NCBI GenBank assembly: GCA_026214975.1
Contig: CM047810.1
Span: 34,820,498-34,884,497 of the forward strand
Reading direction: 5' to 3'
From: Gentiana macrophylla
Taxonomy: Eukaryota > Streptophyta > Magnoliopsida > Gentianales > Gentianaceae
Length of the DNA stretch: 64,000 bases
A program made the translations under genes and the position numbers. Positions 60,406 to 64,000 of this stretch are shown piece by piece; the stretch's first letter is position 1, and every line of letters starts with the position of its first letter. The notes under the pieces are model-generated. The model did not search any database. It was not told the DNA's origin and saw only the letters and a program-made list of their open reading frames with translations.

Positions 60406-62134
60406 TGTTGGAAATAAAATTTATTTTTTGATGATAATTCATCTTATGTGTTAAAATATTATCTTAACCCCATTGATGAAGTGCTGAAGCCAGCTGTTAT
60501 AGTGGAAAGCTAAAAGATGTCTAGAACTAAATGTATAAGTTTTACTAGAGTCTGATATTTGTATAGGTTACATCAGACAAGCACTGTAATTGTTAGTGTG
60601 TCGTAAAACTGAAAACCGGAAATCATTTAGAAAACTGGAAATCATCGAGACAAGCAAACCGACTCAGAATACACCTACATGGCGAAGAAGGTAAGTTTCC
60701 GAGAGATTCTGAGACTCGGTTGACTTATCTAAGAGATCAAGAGGCGAGGGTTCAAACTTAGTTATTGAAGAATGAAGAAGCGAGGGTTCAAACTCGATTA
60801 TGAAGATTACAAGTCGAGATCGTAAAGTTGGACTTGAGCAAGATTGTGGTGACTGAATCGACTTTATGGATCTTGTATGAAGACCTAAGAATCATAAGGA
60901 CAATGAATTCTTAGATGATAATGAATCATGGTGTACTCTGATTAAGTCAATTATAATCGATGAAAGCGAGAATCGATATTTGAAGAAGAGTAAAATCTCG
61001 ATTAATGCTCCAAGTCGATTAGAAACCGACAAAAAAGAAAAACTCAATTACAAAGCGATAAGGAAACTCGGTTTTATAAGTCACCATCCAACAAAGCGAT
61101 AAATAAATCGAACGTTGTAAAGAAAACAATTTCATTGGATGAGTTCTCGCGACACAATGACGGTCGAGAAAATATAGCCGTTGCAAGATAGACGTTAATA
61201 CAATTCAAATTGAAGCCAGATGAACGTTGGACTTCACACTATAAATAGAAGACTTTGCACCAACAACAAAACATATATAACAGAGCATATACAAGAATCA
61301 ACAAGCAACTTTGTGCATCAGTCTATTCTATTCGAATTGCTATCATCTCTGAACTATAACAAGATCATATCTATTATTTCTTCAAGTGTTCAAGCTACAA
61401 AGAATTTATCAAGAATCCAACACCTTGAAGAACCACAAACAAGAATCAACTTATTGATTCTCAGCCCAACCTTGATTCTACATCAAAGGTTTTAGACTGT
61501 GAAGCAAACCGGGAAGGTTTCGCCAAGGACAGTTGTGACAAGCGGTCGGGTAGACTGTGTTTGTGGTGGTAGTGGTGAAGAGGCAATCCTACCCTCTAAG
61601 GACCAAGTGGTTCAAGCATTTGAAGAGCGAAATTCTACTGTTCTACAACTGTTTAGATAGTGAAGCTAGGATTAGCCAAGGACTATTGTTTAGGACTTTT
61701 TGTAACTTGATTCACCTCAAGAAGTTCTAGTGGAATTTTCCTCCGCACCACGGGGAAGAGAAGAGACGACTGGATTACACCACCTGGAACCTCTATAATA
61801 TCTCGCCTTATTCACTTTACGCATTTATTTATTTATTCAAACATTTACTTACAAAGATTGTGATACCGATTGTTATACTCCTCACAGTCTGGCTGACATC
61901 CAATCGTAATTGATTCACAACACTCGAGTTTTTCATAATAGAATAACAAGATCAAGAAAAAGGCTAAAATCATATCCTCTGCCGGTTGACTCATTTTCAG
62001 CTTAAGTCAGTTTGACTTAATCTCAGCTTTGTCAGCTTAACTCCACACAAGTTTTTAACTGAACCTTAATTTGCTTTAAATCCAGTTTTAGGGACCCCCC
62101 TCTAAACTTGTGTTAGCCGTTCTAGGGACCAACA
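60406..62134 (+). repeat. Element A 3' LTR
   Basis: 1729 bp; its 3' end GGGACCAACA is followed by ACTCT and the rest of element B's LTR. Confidence 0.9.
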
Positions 62135-62538
62135 ACTCTCCTATATAAAGAGAGTTCTCCAAGCCAATATCATCATCACAAAAGTCGAAATATTGGGAGT
62201 ATTGGAGCTTAGAATTTTCGGCTCCTATACTTGGGTTCGAGTTTTAGAAAAACTTCAGGTTTTTCTAAGGTAGCATATCGAGGAGGTCAAGCGGCTTGAA
62301 TCACCATCCACTTGGTGTTTTTGGAGATACACGCCGGAAGACGGTGGCTTCTCAGTTCTTGGATCTTGGATCTCTGATTGTTCTAGTCGTTTATTCACAA
62401 TAAACCGGTAAGTAATCTAACCCCCTCGTAGGATTAGATCTATTTATTTATGTATTTTGGTTGTTAGATCTAGATTTTGTACTTTCCGCTGTGTAATCGG
62501 ATGGATCTTTGATCTATCCGGCGATATTACATCCTACA
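62135..62538 (+). repeat. Element B right LTR, second part
   Basis: Starts at the second ACTCT copy followed by the TATA box CTATATAAAG and runs to CCTACA, then TAATT. It matches the left LTR from 42747 on. Confidence 0.9.
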
Positions 62539-62539
62539 T

Positions 62540-62960
62540 AATTCCTAAAGGAGAAAGGTCCTCATCATGAGATACATGAGACGGTGATATGTTGTTGTGA
62601 TTGTATCACTTGTTTTCAAACTTTTTTTTTTCTTTTCATCATTAACGAATTTTTTATGAATGTATGAATATGTAGAAGCATAGCACTGAATTGCGATCAA
62701 CATCAACTAGAGCAACAGAAAAAAGAAAGAAAAAAAAGAAGAAAAGAAACACACTAAAGACCGATAAGTGATAACAATTGCCATGGATAGCCTGCATCTA
62801 ATTTCTCAAAGTAAGTTAAAAACTAGTCGAACTTGTACAATGGAAATGAAAGTCCAGATATATAAAAACTAGACATAAAACAGTAGGAGGAAACACATTT
62901 CATGATCGTCTATCAAACCCGGTTACATCATAAAATCTAAATAAGTAGCAAACATCCAAT
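62540..62960. other. Non-coding stretch after element B
   Basis: AT-rich with an A/G-rich run at 62720-62755. Possible 3' untranslated region of the minus-strand exon that follows. Nothing further recognised. Confidence 0.4.
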
Positions 62961-62977
62961 ACAAAAGTGGCACTTTT

Positions 62978-63252
62978 TCAATGATACGTTGGAAGACCAG
63001 CTGCCCAATAAGCTGACGACGGCAAAACGACAGTACTGTTATAGTGATCTATGTAGGTTCCCGGCGGCATGTGTTGATGATGAAGATTGTTGTTAGTGAT
63101 TGCAGTAGTAGAGGTTTGCATAATGGATGTGCTTTCAACTGTCTCCTCTCCTCCTGAGATTTCTGTATTATTGTTATAACCTGCTGACACTGCCTTTATC
63201 CTACCTCCTCCTAATTGCTCTTTTATCACACTTCTCAGTGCCACAACCTTAA
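62978..63252 (-). CDS. Possible terminal coding exon of an unknown gene
   Basis: On the minus strand TTTTCTTTTGATTAAG looks like an acceptor, followed by GTTGTGGCACTGAGAAGTG: VVALRSVIKEQLGGGRIKAV, then a Ser/Thr/Asn/His-rich tail ending SAYWAAGLPTYH and stop. The low-complexity but non-repetitive tail is typical of the C-terminus of plant transcription factors. The upstream exon is not in view: a (TA)n run and the tandem array lie where it should be. I do not recognise the family. Confidence 0.4.
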
Positions 63253-63280
63253 TCAAAAGAAAATAAGCATGTACTCTTTT

Positions 63281-63282
<2 letters not shown>

Positions 63283-63328
<46 letters not shown>
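63283..63328. repeat. (TA)n microsatellite
   Basis: About 22 TA units, upstream of the possible terminal exon on the minus strand. It would lie in its intron. Confidence 0.95.
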
Positions 63329-63330
<2 letters not shown>

Positions 63331-63339
63331 CAAAACGGG

Positions 63340-64000
63340 CTATTATTTGCATCATATCGATTCTACCGGTGCATCACAATAGAATGAAACTTGAGAAAGT
63401 CGGTTCTGAAGAGTTTTGGGAGAGATTGCTCACACTCTTGAATGTACAAGAAAATATAGTAGAGCATTTACTATATAGCACTAATTGGTTTTAGTAGAAC
63501 GGATTTTCCGTAAGTGCGTTGTGAGAATCGACTTTGAAAAAGTCGGTTATTGACTCCAGAACCTATACACGAAATCGGTTTTTGGTTTCAAAACCGGGTT
63601 TGATAAATTCGATTCTACTTTGATGCACAGGTAGCGCATGTACTAGCACCAAATTGATTTTAGTAGAACGGATTTTCCGTAAGTGCATTGTGAGAATCGA
63701 CTTTGAAAAAGTCGGTTATTGACTTTAACATATACATTTAAATCGGTTTTTGGTTTCAAAACCGGTTTTACAAATTCGATTCTACTTTGATGCACATGTA
63801 GAGTTAATCGATTTTGGAAAAGTCGGTTCTTAGCTCAAGAACAAGTCGGTTCTTGGCTCCAAAACCGACTTTCACAATATCGATTGCAATGTGGTGTACA
63901 GGTAAAGTGGTAGAATCAGTGTGATAATCGACAATGGTAAAATTGGTTCTTGGCTCAAGAACCTAAGAGAAGTCGGTTTTTCGCTCCAAAACCGACTTTC
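63340..64000. repeat. Tandem repeat array running off the window
   Basis: At least two units of about 178 bp (around 63476-63650 and 63655-63830) share TAGTAGAACGGATTTTCCGT, GAGAATCGACTTTGAAAAAG, then TCGGTTATTGAC and AATCGGTTTTTGGTTTCAAA, then ACCGG. Further partial units with AAGTCGGTTCTTGGCTCCAA follow to the end. GTCGGTT and AACCGAC words pair, so units may fold. Confidence 0.75.

Larger units (their letters stand above)
50155..62139 (+). mobile_element. Element A: complete ~12-kb Ty1/Copia element, SIRE/Maximus-like size
   Basis: LTRs 50160-51907 and 60406-62134 begin TGTTGGAAATAAAATTTAT and end CCAACA. The target-site duplication ACTCT lies at 50155-50159 and 62135-62139. Primer site, gag, pol and a 3-kb region after RNase H before the polypurine tract are present. 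LTR length and a long post-pol region fit the SIRE/Maximus (agrovirus-like) Copia lineage, which often carries an extra 3' frame. The LTRs are nearly identical apart from small indels and scattered bases, so this is a young insertion; the many coding breaks are therefore odd. Confidence 0.92.
41337..62538 (+). mobile_element. Element B: large LTR retrotransposon with nested insertion
   Basis: The left LTR 41337-43152 (TGTTATGTG...CCTACA) and the right LTR 48750-62538 match; the right one is cut at 50159 by element A. A primer site TGGTAGCAGAGCC follows the left LTR and a purine tract precedes the right one. The duplication TAATT is present at 41332-41336 and 62539-62543. Without A the right LTR is about 1809 bp, against 1816 bp at the left. 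The internal region (43153-48749) has no intact domain; only a short reverse-transcriptase-like word remains, so it is Copia-derived but non-autonomous (LARD-like). Confidence 0.9.

Overview
This is plant nuclear DNA, most likely from a eudicot. It is AT-rich, has intron-bearing genes with GT-AG introns, carries many Ty1/Copia LTR retrotransposons with initiator-tRNA-Met primer sites, and is dense in MITEs, hAT-like and CACTA-like elements and a tRNA-derived SINE. The species cannot be told from sequence reading alone. Two host genes are well supported. One is a GT47 (exostosin-family) glycosyltransferase with three exons at 17439-21619 (+). The other is a four-exon cytosolic ribosomal protein L24 gene at 33693-34916 (+). 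Both are readable almost end to end, but each needs small frame corrections. A possible terminal coding exon of an unknown gene lies on the minus strand near 62978-63250.

Layout. 1-7360: repeat-rich non-coding DNA with small fold-back elements, a Copia reverse-transcriptase relic and a tandem array of ~240-bp units that each carry a TATA-like core. 7370-12753: a complete minus-strand Copia element (element C). 12.8-17.2 kb: Stowaway-like MITEs, a large CACTA-like subterminal-repeat cluster, tRNA-like segments and a SINE with a perfect 18-bp target-site duplication. 17.4-21.6 kb: the GT47 gene, whose second intron holds tandem repeats and a fragment resembling the viroplasmin gene of endogenous caulimovirids. 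21.9-23.7 kb: fold-back and AACCC-rich repeats. 23.7-33.6 kb: a Copia element (element D) in an unusual X-LTR-internal-LTR-5'UTR-X arrangement. 33.7-34.9 kb: RPL24.

35.3-40.2 kb: a LINE-like relic, then a decayed minus-strand Copia (element E) split by a hAT element with an 8-bp duplication. 41337-62538: a large Copia-like element with 1.8-kb LTRs and no intact coding region (element B, duplication TAATT). Its right LTR is split at 50159 by a second complete ~12-kb Copia element with 1.7-kb LTRs (element A, duplication ACTCT). Removing A restores an LTR of the same length as the left one. 63.3-64 kb: tandem repeats running off the window.

No gene cluster or multi-gene system is evident; the region is best described as gene-poor, transposon-nested chromatin with two housekeeping-type genes. 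The most useful observations are the nested insertions with intact duplications, the permuted duplication around element D, the caulimovirid-like fragment in the GT47 intron, the TATA-bearing tandem array, and a window-wide pattern of 1-2 base indels. That indel pattern raises the possibility that this is a long-read assembly with residual base-call errors, so many apparent frameshifts may not be biological.
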